64,000 nt of DNA. It comes from an uncultured Pseudomonas sp. GTDB taxonomy: Bacteria > Pseudomonadota > Gammaproteobacteria > Pseudomonadales > Pseudomonadaceae. The notes beneath the pieces are model-generated. The model was given only the letters and a program-made list of their open reading frames with translations, was not told the DNA's origin and did no database searches. Both the position numbers and the translations under genes were made by a program. The stretch covers positions 1-64,000 of the forward strand of contig CALUCI010000006.1 of assembly GCA_943914515.1 (NCBI GenBank), given 5' to 3'. Below are positions 26,034-34,824 of the stretch, piece by piece; the stretch's first letter is position 1, and each line of letters opens with the position of its first letter.

Positions 26034-26062
26034 GACCGAACGCCGCAGGTGCGGCGGTCGGT
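26034..26062. terminator. Hairpin between tctC and the convergent receptor
   Basis: GACCGAACGCCGC and GCGGCGGTCGGTC pair around AGGT with a small internal mismatch, giving a strong stem. It lies in the 86-bp gap between convergent genes and probably ends transcription from both directions. Confidence 0.6.
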
Positions 26063-26085
26063 CCGGGCGACAGTGCAGGCGTTGC

Positions 26086-28527
26086 TCAGAAGTCGTAGCG
26101 CAGGTTCAACGAGGCGTTACGCGGATCGCCGTAGTGGCCGACGCTACCGCCGATACCGGCGTAGTACTTCTCGTCGAACAGGTTGTTCAGGTTCAGCGTG
26201 GCGGCCAGTTTTTCAGTGACCTGGTAGCGCCCCATCAGGCTGACGATGGTGTAGTCATCCTGGGTGGCCTTGCTGAAGTACGGCGAGGGGTAGTACAGCG
26301 AAGTGCCGGAGTTCCAGGACACACCACCGCCTACGGTCAGCTTGTCCCAGTCGCCGCTCAGCCGATAGGTGTTCCACAGGCGCAGCGAGTCCATCGGCAG
26401 TTGTGTCAACAGACGATCGCCAGCGGGATTCTCGGTTCGCGAATGGCTGTAGCTGGCCTGGGCATTCCAGCCGCTGAGGATCTCGCCGCTGAGCTCCAGA
26501 TCGAACCCTTTGGTTTTGCCCTTGGCGGCCTTGTATGCCGTCGCGTCGGTGTCCAGTACCGTTCCGTCCTGAATCGCGAGGTTCTCGCGCTCGATCAGGT
26601 AGACCGCCGCGTTGGCATTCAGCCGCCCGCCAAGAAACTCGCCTTTCCAGCCCATTTCGTAGTTGCTGCCAATGACCGGGTCGAGCACCTTGCCAGCGCG
26701 GTCCTGGCTGTTCTGCGGCTTGAAGATGTCGGTGTAGCTGGCGTACAGGGTCTGTTCGGGAGTCAGGTCATAGGTGATGCCGGCATAGGGCGTCACCTCG
26801 CCGTGCTTCTTCACCGTGTAGGCCTGTTCCCAACTGCCGGGGCTGGCGTAGTAGTAGTCGTAGGTGTAGTCGGAACTGCGCGCACCGAGGATGACATTCA
26901 CGTCGTCGATCACATTCAGGCGCAGCGCGGCCCAGGTGCCGCGCTGGCGGCTCTCCACATCGAACACTTCGCCCAGTACGCCGCGTTCCACCGGCCGGGC
27001 GAGGTAGTTGTCCCAGGTGTTGAAGTTGACGGTCGCCGGGCTGATGTCATAACCGATGTGGTGGTTGGTGTAGTCCTGGTAGTTGAATCCGGCAATGAAT
27101 TGGTGCGTTCTTCCGGCCAGGCTGAACGGGCCTTGCAGGGTCAGGTCCACGCCGGTTTGCGTCTGCGGGGCGTTGGCCCGGTAGCGGGTCATGTTCGCGA
27201 TACCGGTGGCCTGGTTGAGGAAGGTGCGGTTGGACGAGGTCACGAACGATCCGTTGAAGTTGTCGCGCTCCGAGTCCATGTAGTTGGCGGCGAGCTTCAA
27301 CTGCCAGTCGTTGGCGAAAACGTGCTCGAGATTGACGAAGTAGTTGCTGGTTTCGAACTGGTCGTACATCCACCGCGCACCGCTGGAGGTCGAGCGGGAG
27401 AAGGCGGTCTGCTGGCCGTTGGTATACAGCAGAGGCACGCCAGGCGAGCCGTCGCTCCTGAACTTTTGATAGTCGATGCCGAAACGCAGCAGTGTCGCGT
27501 CGTCCAGGTCCGCTTCGAGTACGCCGTAGAGGATGTCTTTGTCTTCCTTGTACCAGTCCCTGAAGCTGTTGTTTTTCTGCTTGGCGGCGACGAACCGCCC
27601 GCGCAGCGTGCCTTCTTCGGTGAGCGGGCCGGACACGTCCGCTTCGCTGCGGTAGTAGTCCCAAGAGCCGAAGCCTTGTTGCAGGTGAGCCTGGAATTCA
27701 CGCGTGGGGCGCTTGCGGACCACGTTGACCACGCCGCTCGGATCCCCGGCGCCGGTCATCAAGCCCGTCGCGCCACGCACCACCTCGATGTGATCGTAGA
27801 CGGCGGTGTCCAGCAACGTGCTGGGCATGTTGCGGGTCTGGTTTTCCTGGGTCGTAGTCACGCCATCGATCTGGTAGGTGTTGATCGCCGAACCGCGCGA
27901 GTAGATGTTGTAGCGCTGCCCGCCGTCCTGGGACATGGTCACGCCCGCCGTCTGGTTGAGCACGCTGGTCATGCTGGTGAGTTGCTGGTCTTCCATGCGT
28001 TGGCGGGTGATCACGCTGATCGTCTGCGGTGTCTCGCGAATCGACAAGTTCATCTTGGTCGCGGTGCTGGTCGAGCCGGTGGTGTACGAACCGGTGCCCT
28101 CGGTAGTGGCGCCAAGCCCGTTGGCCTCGATGTTGGTTGCGCCCAGTTCCAGTGCCGCGCTGCTGTTGCGTGGCAGCAGCAGGTAGTCGCCATTGCTGCT
28201 GCGGCTGATCTGCAGCGCATTGCCACGCAGCAGTTGCACGAAGCCTTGCTCGATACCGTAGCTGCCTTGCAGGCCCGGGCTGTGCAGATCCTGGGTGAGC
28301 CGGGCGTCGAACGACAGCACCACGCCCGACTCACTGGCAAAGCGACTGAGTACCGCGCCCAGTGGCCCGGCACCGATGGCGTAGGTACGTTGCGCTTCGT
28401 CGGCGCGGGCCAGGCCGCTGTTGCCCAGCGGCTGGATGATCCCGATCTGCAAGGCCAGTGCGGCGCCAAGCATGGCCATGGCCAGCGGCTTGCGGGAAAA
28501 GGAATGACGGGGTTCGCGGTGAGGCAT
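26086..28527 (-). CDS. TonB-dependent siderophore receptor with STN signalling domain, cassette 3
   Basis: 813 residues from ATG 28527, with AAGGAG close upstream; the open frame runs back to 28632 without signal features. A signal peptide is followed by STN (YAIGAGPLGAVLSRFASESGV), plug (RETPQTISVITRQRMEDQQL; VVRGATGLMTGAGDPSGVVNVVRKRP) and barrel, ending NLRYDF with the terminal aromatic needed for BAM assembly. It is a FhuE/FpvA-type ferri-siderophore receptor, more distant from the cassette 1/2 pair. It is third in a minus-strand order sigma-FecR-receptor, 98 bp after FecR. Confidence 0.92.
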   Translation of the reverse strand: MPHREPRHSFSRKPLAMAMLGAALALQIGIIQPLGNSGLARADEAQRTYAIGAGPLGAVLSRFASESGVVLSFDARLTQDLHSPGLQGSYGIEQGFVQLLRGNALQISRSSNGDYLLLPRNSSAALELGATNIEANGLGATTEGTGSYTTGSTSTATKMNLSIRETPQTISVITRQRMEDQQLTSMTSVLNQTAGVTMSQDGGQRYNIYSRGSAINTYQIDGVTTTQENQTRNMPSTLLDTAVYDHIEVVRGATGLMTGAGDPSGVVNVVRKRPTREFQAHLQQGFGSWDYYRSEADVSGPLTEEGTLRGRFVAAKQKNNSFRDWYKEDKDILYGVLEADLDDATLLRFGIDYQKFRSDGSPGVPLLYTNGQQTAFSRSTSSGARWMYDQFETSNYFVNLEHVFANDWQLKLAANYMDSERDNFNGSFVTSSNRTFLNQATGIANMTRYRANAPQTQTGVDLTLQGPFSLAGRTHQFIAGFNYQDYTNHHIGYDISPATVNFNTWDNYLARPVERGVLGEVFDVESRQRGTWAALRLNVIDDVNVILGARSSDYTYDYYYASPGSWEQAYTVKKHGEVTPYAGITYDLTPEQTLYASYTDIFKPQNSQDRAGKVLDPVIGSNYEMGWKGEFLGGRLNANAAVYLIERENLAIQDGTVLDTDATAYKAAKGKTKGFDLELSGEILSGWNAQASYSHSRTENPAGDRLLTQLPMDSLRLWNTYRLSGDWDKLTVGGGVSWNSGTSLYYPSPYFSKATQDDYTIVSLMGRYQVTEKLAATLNLNNLFDEKYYAGIGGSVGHYGDPRNASLNLRYDF

Positions 28528-28624
28528 GCAGGGCTCCTTCAAATGCTGCAGGGCAGGTTTGCAGGAGGGGTCGTGCGGGCAGGGGGCAATCGTCAATCGT
28601 GGGGAAAATATTTTTTCCGCCTGT

Positions 28625-29566
28625 TCAGCCAAGGCCGCGCACCCGCACCCAATATCGGGTTCGCGAGTCGATACGCAGCGGCAAGGCCTGGGCGAGGGCC
28701 GTCAGGGCGCGGTCGGTATCGTCCAGCGGGTAGGCGCCGGACACGCGTAGCCCGGCGACCTCGCTGGCGCAGGTGATCACCCCGGGGCGGTAGCGCTGCA
28801 ACTCTTCCAGCACCTGGTCCAGGCGCCAGCCGTCGATCACCAGCCGACCGTGCTGCCACTCGGCGCGGTTCGGGTCGCCGGCGTACACCGACGGCAGCGC
28901 GCCGTGGCCGAAGCGCAGGCCCATGCCGGCGTCTACCCGCACCTCGGCGCCGCTCGGCTGGTTACGCACGGCGACGGCATGTTCGAGCACGTCGAGCTGG
29001 GTCAGCTCAGCGTACTGACGCACCGTGAAGCGGGTACCCAGTGCGCGCATCTCGCCATGCAGGCTGCGTACTTTCAGCGGGCGGGCATCCTTGCCGGTTT
29101 CCAGCAGGATTTCCCCGGCCCGCAGGATGATCAGGCGCTGCTGCGCGTCGTAGCGGATGTCCACGGCACTGGCGGTATTGAGGGTCAGGCGCGTGCCGTC
29201 TGCCAGCAGCAGGCTGCGCCGTTCGCCGGTGGCGGTGCGCTGGTCTGCCAGCCATACCGGCGACTGGCGATAGCCAGTCCAGCCCAGCCCGCAAACCCCA
29301 AGGCCGAGCACCAGGCCCTTGAGCACTGTGCGCCGTGCCGGCTGCGCCAGATCGCTGGCGAGGGTGCGCCGCGCCAGTTCGGACGGCACGCCGCACAGCT
29401 CGGCGCGGAAGTCTTCCAGTTGCTGCCAGGCCCATTGGTGCAGGGCGTCCTGCTGGTGCCAGGCTTGCCATTGCCCGCGGGTGTGCAGACAGTGCGGGGC
29501 GGCGCCAAGGCGGGCGTGCCAGCGGGCGGCATCGCGCAGGGCGAGGCGCTGACCGCTGGCGCTCAT
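28625..29566 (-). CDS. FecR-family anti-sigma regulator, cassette 3
   Basis: 313 residues; ATG 29566 overlaps the sigma stop (ATGA), chosen over an upstream start at 29596. DUF4880-type cytoplasmic part (ALRDAARWHARLGAAPHC), then ARRTVLKGLVLGLGVCGLGW, a twin-arginine-like sequence leading into the only transmembrane helix near residue 80. The periplasmic FecR domain (SLLLADGTRLTLNTASAVDI; LRAGEILLETGKDARPLKV) follows. It belongs to the same RRTVLKG subgroup as the FecR at 13214, not the one at 6405. Confidence 0.92.
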   Translation of the reverse strand: MSASGQRLALRDAARWHARLGAAPHCLHTRGQWQAWHQQDALHQWAWQQLEDFRAELCGVPSELARRTLASDLAQPARRTVLKGLVLGLGVCGLGWTGYRQSPVWLADQRTATGERRSLLLADGTRLTLNTASAVDIRYDAQQRLIILRAGEILLETGKDARPLKVRSLHGEMRALGTRFTVRQYAELTQLDVLEHAVAVRNQPSGAEVRVDAGMGLRFGHGALPSVYAGDPNRAEWQHGRLVIDGWRLDQVLEELQRYRPGVITCASEVAGLRVSGAYPLDDTDRALTALAQALPLRIDSRTRYWVRVRGLG

Positions 29567-30099
29567 GCCCGCGCATCCAGAATGAACAGCAGGCACTGCT
29601 CGGTGGCCTTGGCGATGTACTTGGTCACTGAACTGAGCGAGACATCCAGCCGCGCGGCGATTTCCAGATACGGCAAGCCGTCGAGCTGGGCGAGGAAAAA
29701 CGCCAGGCGCACCTTGGGACCGAGGCCGTCGAGCATGGCGTCGAGTTGCAGCAGCACTTCCAGCATCAGCACCCGTTCTTCTGCCGAGACCTCGAGCAAC
29801 TCCGGCTGTTGCGCGAGTGCCTGCAGGTAAGCCTGTTCCAGGCTGCGTCGGCGCAGGTGATCGACCATCACCCGCTTGGCTACCGTGGCGAGGAAGTTGC
29901 GCGGCTCGCGCAGCGGGTGGACGACGGTACCGGTGATCAGGCGCAGGAAGGTGTCCTGGGTAAGGTCGGCGGCGCGCTCGCCATCGCCCAGACGCCGCCG
30001 CAGCCAGCCGCGCAGCCAGTTGCTGTGGTCGCGGTACAGGCAGTGCATGTCGTCGTGGGTTGAAGACGGTAACGAGACTCTGGACACCCGAAGCTCCAT
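29563..30099 (-). CDS. FecI-type ECF sigma factor, cassette 3
   Basis: 178 residues from ATG 30099 (30048 is an alternative that would begin MHCLYRDHSNWL). Region 2: ERAADLTQDTFLRLI, NFLATVAKRVMVDHLRRR; region 4: LDGLPYLEIAARLDVSLSSVTKYIAKATEQC. The C-terminal CLLFI tail resembles the sigma at 12702. It is coupled to FecR by a four-base overlap. A palindromic Fur-box-like sequence lies about 30-50 bp upstream of the start. Confidence 0.91.
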   Translation of the reverse strand: MELRVSRVSLPSSTHDDMHCLYRDHSNWLRGWLRRRLGDGERAADLTQDTFLRLITGTVVHPLREPRNFLATVAKRVMVDHLRRRSLEQAYLQALAQQPELLEVSAEERVLMLEVLLQLDAMLDGLGPKVRLAFFLAQLDGLPYLEIAARLDVSLSSVTKYIAKATEQCLLFILDARA

Positions 30100-30127
30100 G
30101 ATAATCCGATGCGGATAAGAACGGCTC

Positions 30128-30151
30128 GCAATACTAATGAGATTGGATTGC
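30128..30151. promoter_or_regulatory. Candidate Fur box before cassette 3 sigma gene
   Basis: GCAATACTAATGAGATTGGATTGC (24 bases, key parts GCAAT..AAT..ATT..ATTGC) is an imperfect palindrome containing AATGAGATT, close to the AATGAGAATT core of Fur sites. It lies upstream of the minus-strand sigma gene. Confidence 0.5.
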
Positions 30152-30290
30152 AAATGGAACAGAGCCGGAGCCTGGCTAGTTCTGCGTCCTGCCGTCGACG
30201 ACATGGAACGAGACGCTCGCCGTCGCTGTCACCCATCAACACCCAGAGGTGTCGTCAGCACCCGCCAGACCAGTTCTCCGAGGCCCAGCC

Positions 30291-31382
30291 ATGACCACCG
30301 TGAATGTCCAGCCGTTGCCGTTCCAGGCCGAGTTCGAACAGATTGCCGAAGACGAAGCCGAAACCACCCGGGGCTTGATCGAGGCGCTGCACTCGATCCA
30401 GCAAACCACCCTGACCGACGAAGGCCACCCGCTGCGCAGCGTGCACGCCAAGCCCCACGGCTTCATGCACGGCGAACTGGAGGTGCTGGACGGGCTGCCG
30501 GAACCGCTGGCCCAGGGCCTGTTCGCCCGGCCGGGGCGGTATCCGGTGGTGATGCGGCTGTCCACCAACCCCGGTGACCTGCTCGACGATCACGTCTCCA
30601 CCCCGCGCGGGCTGGCGGTGAAGATCATTGGTGTGGAAGGCGAGCGCCTGCCCGGCAGCGAGGGGGCAAGCACCCAGGATCTGGTCATGCAGAACGCCAC
30701 GGCGTTCATCTCGGCCACGCCGAAAGCCTTTCTGAAAAGCCTCAAGCTGCTGGCGCGCACCACCGACCGCCTGCCAGGCCTGAAGAAAGCCCTGGCGGCC
30801 ACCTTGCGTGGACTGGAAGCCACGGTCGAGGCACTTGGCGGCGAGAGCGCGACGCTCAAGAGTCTGGGCGGGCACCCCATCACCCACCCGCTGGGCGAGA
30901 CCTTCTACAGCGTGGTGCCGCTGCTGTATGGCCGCTATTACGCCAAGTTGAGCCTGGCGCCGCTGTCGCCCGAACTGGCCGCGCTGAGCGGCACCGAGGT
31001 CGACCTGCACGACAACCCCGACGGCCTGCGTGACGCTGTCAGCGAGTTTCTTGGCGGGCACGACGCCTGGTGGGAGCTGCGCGTGCAACTGGCCACCGAC
31101 CTGGACCGCATGCCGATCGAGGATGCCTCGGTGGAGTGGCCCGAGGACGTCAGTCCGTACTTGCCGGTGGCGCGCATTCACGTTCCGGCGCAAGCCAGTT
31201 TCAGCGAGTCGGGGATTCGTCAGGTCGATCAGGACATGGCATTCAGCCCCTGGCATGGCCTGGCTGCGCACCGCCCGCTGGGCGGCGTGATGCGGGTGCG
31301 CAAGCCGACCTACGAAGCCTCGGTGGCGTTTCGTCGCGAGCACAGTGGTTGCCCGATCCATGAGCCAGGACGTTGCCTGTGA
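30291..31382 (+). CDS. Catalase-family (heme) protein
   Basis: 363 residues from ATG 30291. It resembles the short catalase-like family: HAKPHGFMHGELEV near the N-terminus (the catalytic His region), RLSTNPGDLLDDHVSTPRGLAVKI, and DLVMQNATAFISATPKAFL. It lacks the full length of classical catalases (about 480 or more), as usual for this heme-containing subfamily, whose members may be peroxidases or lipid-hydroperoxide-using enzymes. The stop overlaps the GTG start of the glucoamylase gene, so the two are coupled. There is no signal peptide. Its place between two iron-signalling cassettes may reflect iron or oxidative-stress control, which is inference. Confidence 0.8.
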   Translation: MTTVNVQPLPFQAEFEQIAEDEAETTRGLIEALHSIQQTTLTDEGHPLRSVHAKPHGFMHGELEVLDGLPEPLAQGLFARPGRYPVVMRLSTNPGDLLDDHVSTPRGLAVKIIGVEGERLPGSEGASTQDLVMQNATAFISATPKAFLKSLKLLARTTDRLPGLKKALAATLRGLEATVEALGGESATLKSLGGHPITHPLGETFYSVVPLLYGRYYAKLSLAPLSPELAALSGTEVDLHDNPDGLRDAVSEFLGGHDAWWELRVQLATDLDRMPIEDASVEWPEDVSPYLPVARIHVPAQASFSESGIRQVDQDMAFSPWHGLAAHRPLGGVMRVRKPTYEASVAFRREHSGCPIHEPGRCL

Positions 31383-33205
31383 GCCGCGGCGGCGGGGATT
31401 TTCACGACCGCGACATGAATACCTGGCAGCGCGCCGAACCGCAGCGCGACGACGGTGGCTGGCTGCCTATCGAAGGTTACGCGGCGCTCGGCGACGGCCG
31501 CTCGGTGGCATTGGTCGGCTGGGATGGTTCGATCGACTGGTGGTGCGTGCCGCACATGGACTCGCCGCCCTTGTTCGACCGCCTGCTGGCGCCGCATGGC
31601 GGCGGTTGCTTCGCCATCACTCCGCAGCAGGCGTTTCGCATCGAGCGGCGTTACCTGCCCGGCAGCAATGTGCTGGAAACCCTGTTCATCACCGACAGCG
31701 GTCGTGCGCGCCTGGTCGAATCACTCAACAGCGGTCCGGCCGGGCGTTTGCCGTGGGGCGAACTGGGCCGGCGTCTCGAGGGCGTCGAGGGCCGGGTGGC
31801 GTTCAGGGTGGCGATCAACTTCGGCACCCAGGCCGATACCGTCTCGCCGTTCCTCGCGCCCACCGGCAACGGCTGCGTGTTTCATGCCGGGCACATCCTC
31901 GGCATGTTCCTGCACAGCGACGCGGTGCAGATCGAACGTCAGGACGATCTGGGGGTGACCGCCAGTGTCGAGGTCACGGCCGGGCAGAAGGTGATCATGG
32001 CCATCGTTGCCGGGCGTGACGAGCCGCTGGTAGTGCCGAGCCTCGAACTGATCGACGCGCGCATCGACGGCTCCGACCGGGAATGGCGTCAGTGGAGCGA
32101 CTGCCTGAGCTACGACGGGCCGTACAAGCCGTTGGTAGTGCGCAGCGCGCTGGCGTTGAAGTTGCTGCTGTCGTCGCCCACCGGCGCGATCATGGCGGCG
32201 GCCACCACCTCGTTGCCCGAGCGGATCGGCGGCCTGAAAAACTACGACTACCGCTTCGCCTGGGTCCGCGATGCCGGCTATATCCTCGAAGCGTTCCTCA
32301 CCATCGGTGCCCAGCCCGAGGCCAAGGCGGCGTTCACCTGGCTGTTGCACCGGCTGGGCGAACACGGCCCGCGGGTGTTCTACACCTTGCAGGGGGACGT
32401 GGGCGAGGGCACGCGGGCGGTGCCGCTGCCGGGCTACAAGCATTCGCCGCCGCAGGTCGGCAACGATGCCACCGGGCAGAGCCAGCACGGGGTGTTCGGC
32501 GACATTTTCGAAACCACGCGCTGCTTCATCGACAGCGGCAATATTCTCGACGCACGCAGCGCGAGGATCCTCTGCCAACTGGCCGACCAGTGCGCCGACC
32601 GCTGGCGCCAGCCCGACTCCGGCATCTGGGAGTTGCCGCAACAGCAGCACTACACCACCTCCAAGATCAGTTGCTGGCAAGCGCTCAACAACGCGGTAAT
32701 CCTCGCCGACACCTGCAACCTGCCCAGCACCTGCCGCGACCGCTGGGACCGCGAACGTCAACGCATTCAGGACTGGATCGAAACGCACTGCTGGAGCGAG
32801 CGGCACCAGGCGTACCTGTTCTACCCCGGCAGCGACCGGCTGGATGCCTCCATCGCCCTGGCCGCGCATTTCTACTGGCCCAATCGCGAGCGCCTGGCGG
32901 CCAGCCTCGAAGCGCTGCAGCGCGAACTGGGCCGTGGCGCGTTCCATTACCGCTACAGCGGGGCGGCGGAAGAGGAAGGCTGTTTTCTCGCCTGCACCTT
33001 CTGGATCAGCGAAGGCTGGGCGCTGCTTGGCCAGCGCGAGCGCGCCGTGCAGATGTTCGAGCAGGCCGTGCAAGGGCTGCAGCGTGGCGTGGGGATCTAC
33101 GCGGAAATGGTCGATCCCGACAGCGGTGAGTACCTCGGCAACCTGCCCCAGGGCCTGACGCACCTGTCGTTGATGCGGGCGGCGCGGGCGATTGGCGGGC
33201 AGTGA
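31379..33205 (+). CDS. Glycoside hydrolase family 15 (glucoamylase/trehalase-like)
   Basis: 608 residues from GTG 31379, with AGGA eight bases upstream and overlap with the catalase stop; ATG 31415 is the alternative. An N-terminal beta-sandwich (LPIEGYAALGDGRSVALVGWDGSIDWWCVP) is followed by an alpha/alpha barrel with DYRFAWVRDAGYILEAFLTIG and, near the C-terminus, GCFLACTFWISEGWALLG, the usual GH15 signatures. No signal peptide, so it is cytoplasmic and probably acts on trehalose or maltodextrins. Many Pseudomonas carry this enzyme in stress-related loci. Confidence 0.88.
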   Translation: MSRGGGDFHDRDMNTWQRAEPQRDDGGWLPIEGYAALGDGRSVALVGWDGSIDWWCVPHMDSPPLFDRLLAPHGGGCFAITPQQAFRIERRYLPGSNVLETLFITDSGRARLVESLNSGPAGRLPWGELGRRLEGVEGRVAFRVAINFGTQADTVSPFLAPTGNGCVFHAGHILGMFLHSDAVQIERQDDLGVTASVEVTAGQKVIMAIVAGRDEPLVVPSLELIDARIDGSDREWRQWSDCLSYDGPYKPLVVRSALALKLLLSSPTGAIMAAATTSLPERIGGLKNYDYRFAWVRDAGYILEAFLTIGAQPEAKAAFTWLLHRLGEHGPRVFYTLQGDVGEGTRAVPLPGYKHSPPQVGNDATGQSQHGVFGDIFETTRCFIDSGNILDARSARILCQLADQCADRWRQPDSGIWELPQQQHYTTSKISCWQALNNAVILADTCNLPSTCRDRWDRERQRIQDWIETHCWSERHQAYLFYPGSDRLDASIALAAHFYWPNRERLAASLEALQRELGRGAFHYRYSGAAEEEGCFLACTFWISEGWALLGQRERAVQMFEQAVQGLQRGVGIYAEMVDPDSGEYLGNLPQGLTHLSLMRAARAIGGQ

Positions 33206-33254
33206 GCCGGCGCACCACAGGCCAGTGGCGCAGGGCCACGAATAAGTTGCATGT

Positions 33255-33272
33255 GCGAATCGTTCTCGATAA
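33255..33272. promoter_or_regulatory. Candidate Fur box before cassette 4 sigma gene
   Basis: GCGAATCGTTCTCGATAA matches the GCGAAT-NNTTCTC-NTTA shape of Pseudomonas Fur boxes. It sits 30-47 bp before the sigma start at 33302. By-eye match. Confidence 0.5.
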
Positions 33273-33301
33273 AGTCGGCGCCCCTCGCACCGCAGTGACA
33301 A

Positions 33302-33817
33302 ATGGCCGCCATGTCGAGCATGACCACGGAAGAACTGGAAAGGGCGTTCAAGGCCCATTCGCGGGAGTTGCGGGTCTTCCTGTACCGGCAATTGCAAAGC
33401 AGCGAAACCGCTGCCGATCTGGCCCAGGAAACCTACCTGCGCATGCTTCGCCAGCGACCGCGCAAGCCGGTGGAAAACCTGCGTGCGTTCATCTTCCGCA
33501 TCGGTCGCAACCTGGCCATCGACCACCTGCGCAGCCGCGTCTCCCGCGAGCGTCATGACGAGGGCCTGGCCTACCTGTTCGAAGTCACCGGCGAGACCCC
33601 TGAACTGATCGACACGGTCGCCGCCAGTGAAGAACTCGATGCCCTGAATGCCGCCCTGCAGCGCATGGACGAGCCGGCGCAGAGCATTTTCCTGATGTGC
33701 CGGCTGCAAGGCATGGCGCACAAGGACGTCGCCCGCGAGTTGGGTGTTTCCTTGAGCACCGTGGAGAAAACCCTTGCCGGTGCGCTGGACTTTTTACGCC
33801 GCAGCCTGCAGCGTTGA
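33302..33817 (+). CDS. FecI-type ECF sigma factor, cassette 4
   Basis: 171 residues (ATG 33302; 33311 is equally possible). Region 2: SSETAADLAQETYLRML, AFIFRIGRNLAIDHLRSR; region 4: LQGMAHKDVARELGVSLSTVEKTLAGALDFLRR. The VEKT recognition-helix end differs from the VTKY/VGKY of the other three sigmas in the window, so it probably reads a different promoter. It is followed 5 bp later by its FecR gene. A candidate Fur box lies just upstream. Confidence 0.92.
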   Translation: MAAMSSMTTEELERAFKAHSRELRVFLYRQLQSSETAADLAQETYLRMLRQRPRKPVENLRAFIFRIGRNLAIDHLRSRVSRERHDEGLAYLFEVTGETPELIDTVAASEELDALNAALQRMDEPAQSIFLMCRLQGMAHKDVARELGVSLSTVEKTLAGALDFLRRSLQR

Positions 33818-33822
33818 CCGCC

Positions 33823-34740
33823 ATGCCTATGACCCACGACCCGCAACGCCTACTGCACGCCACTGCCCATGCCTGGGTGGTGCGCCTGACCTCGGGGAAC
33901 GTCGATCCTGCCGATGTCGAGGCGGCACGCGCCTGGTGCGAGCAGCACCCCGATAATCAACAGGCCTTCGTCGAAGCCAGGCGCCTGTGGCAGCTCGCTG
34001 CCCATCTGCAGGTGCCGGCCGAGCCACGCCGGGCGCCGCGGGTCTGGCACTGGGCGACGGCGGCAGTGCTGGTGCTCGCCGTGAGCCTCGGCCTGGTCCG
34101 GCAACAGGGTTGGGACGCTGACTACCGCACTGCGCGCGGCGAGCAGCAGCGCATCGAACTGGCCGACGGTTCGCACATCCTGCTGGATTCCGCCTCGGCG
34201 CTGGATGTCACCCTGCGCGCCGACCGCCGTGAGATCACCCTGCGCAAGGGCACGGCGCTGTTCGAGGTGGCCCATGACCCGCAGCGGCCGTTCAGGGTCG
34301 AGGCGGCCGGCCTCAGTGCCACGGCGCTGGGCACGGTGTACGCGGTGCGCAAACAGGACGACGGCGTCCAGGTGACGGTTGCCCAGGGCCGGGTCGCGGT
34401 CGAGGGCGCGGCGGCGGCCGTCACCCTGGCGGCCGGCGAGCAGGTCACCTGGCGCGATGGCGCGCTGCAGGCCACGCAGCCGGTCGACACCGCCAAGGCG
34501 CTGGCCTGGCAGCATGGCCGGTTGGTGTTCGACATGACGCCATTGCCGGATGTCCTCGCCGAACTGCAGCGCTACCGGCCCGGTTACCTGTTGATCGGCG
34601 ACGAGCGCCTGCGCGCGCTGCGGGTCAGCGGCAGCTTCCGTCTCGACCGTCTGGACGATGCCCTGGCCACCCTGGAGCGGGCGTTTCCGTTGACCATCGA
34701 GCGCTACACCGACTACGTGCTGGTCATGCAGCCGCGCTGA
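33823..34740 (+). CDS. FecR-family anti-sigma regulator, cassette 4
   Basis: 305 residues from ATG 33823. N-terminal DUF4880-like part (AHAWVVRLTSGNVDPADVEAARAW; CEQHPDNQQAFVEARRLW), a single helix WHWATAAVLVLAVSLGLV near residue 70, and the FecR domain (IELADGSHILLDSASALDV; RKGTALFEVAHDPQRPFRV). No twin-arginine sequence. The C-terminal half ends with an STN-like segment (LAELQRYRPGYLLIGDERL), typical for FecR proteins that pair with STN receptors. It acts between the sigma at 33302 and the receptor at 34825. Confidence 0.92.
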   Translation: MPMTHDPQRLLHATAHAWVVRLTSGNVDPADVEAARAWCEQHPDNQQAFVEARRLWQLAAHLQVPAEPRRAPRVWHWATAAVLVLAVSLGLVRQQGWDADYRTARGEQQRIELADGSHILLDSASALDVTLRADRREITLRKGTALFEVAHDPQRPFRVEAAGLSATALGTVYAVRKQDDGVQVTVAQGRVAVEGAAAAVTLAAGEQVTWRDGALQATQPVDTAKALAWQHGRLVFDMTPLPDVLAELQRYRPGYLLIGDERLRALRVSGSFRLDRLDDALATLERAFPLTIERYTDYVLVMQPR

Positions 34741-34741
34741 A

Positions 34742-34785
34742 TGGAAATATTTTTACGGGTCTGCCGGTGCTACCCGTCTTCCTTG
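34742..34785 (+). promoter_or_regulatory. Candidate ECF promoter of cassette 4 receptor
   Basis: GGAAATATTTTTACGGG at 34742 followed by CCGTCTTCC at about 34774 is the GRAAAT...CGTC arrangement also suggested before the receptor at 7593. It lies about 50-80 bp before the receptor start and after the FecR stop. Confidence 0.4.
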
Positions 34786-34824
34786 GCAAAACGCTAATAC
34801 GTTGCATTCGCCAGGGAGATTCAG

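Noticed and set aside
26134..28776. 880-codon open frame opposite the cassette 3 receptor
   Set aside because: Composition artefact of the high third-position GC of the receptor gene; the minus-strand protein has a clear STN, plug and barrel.
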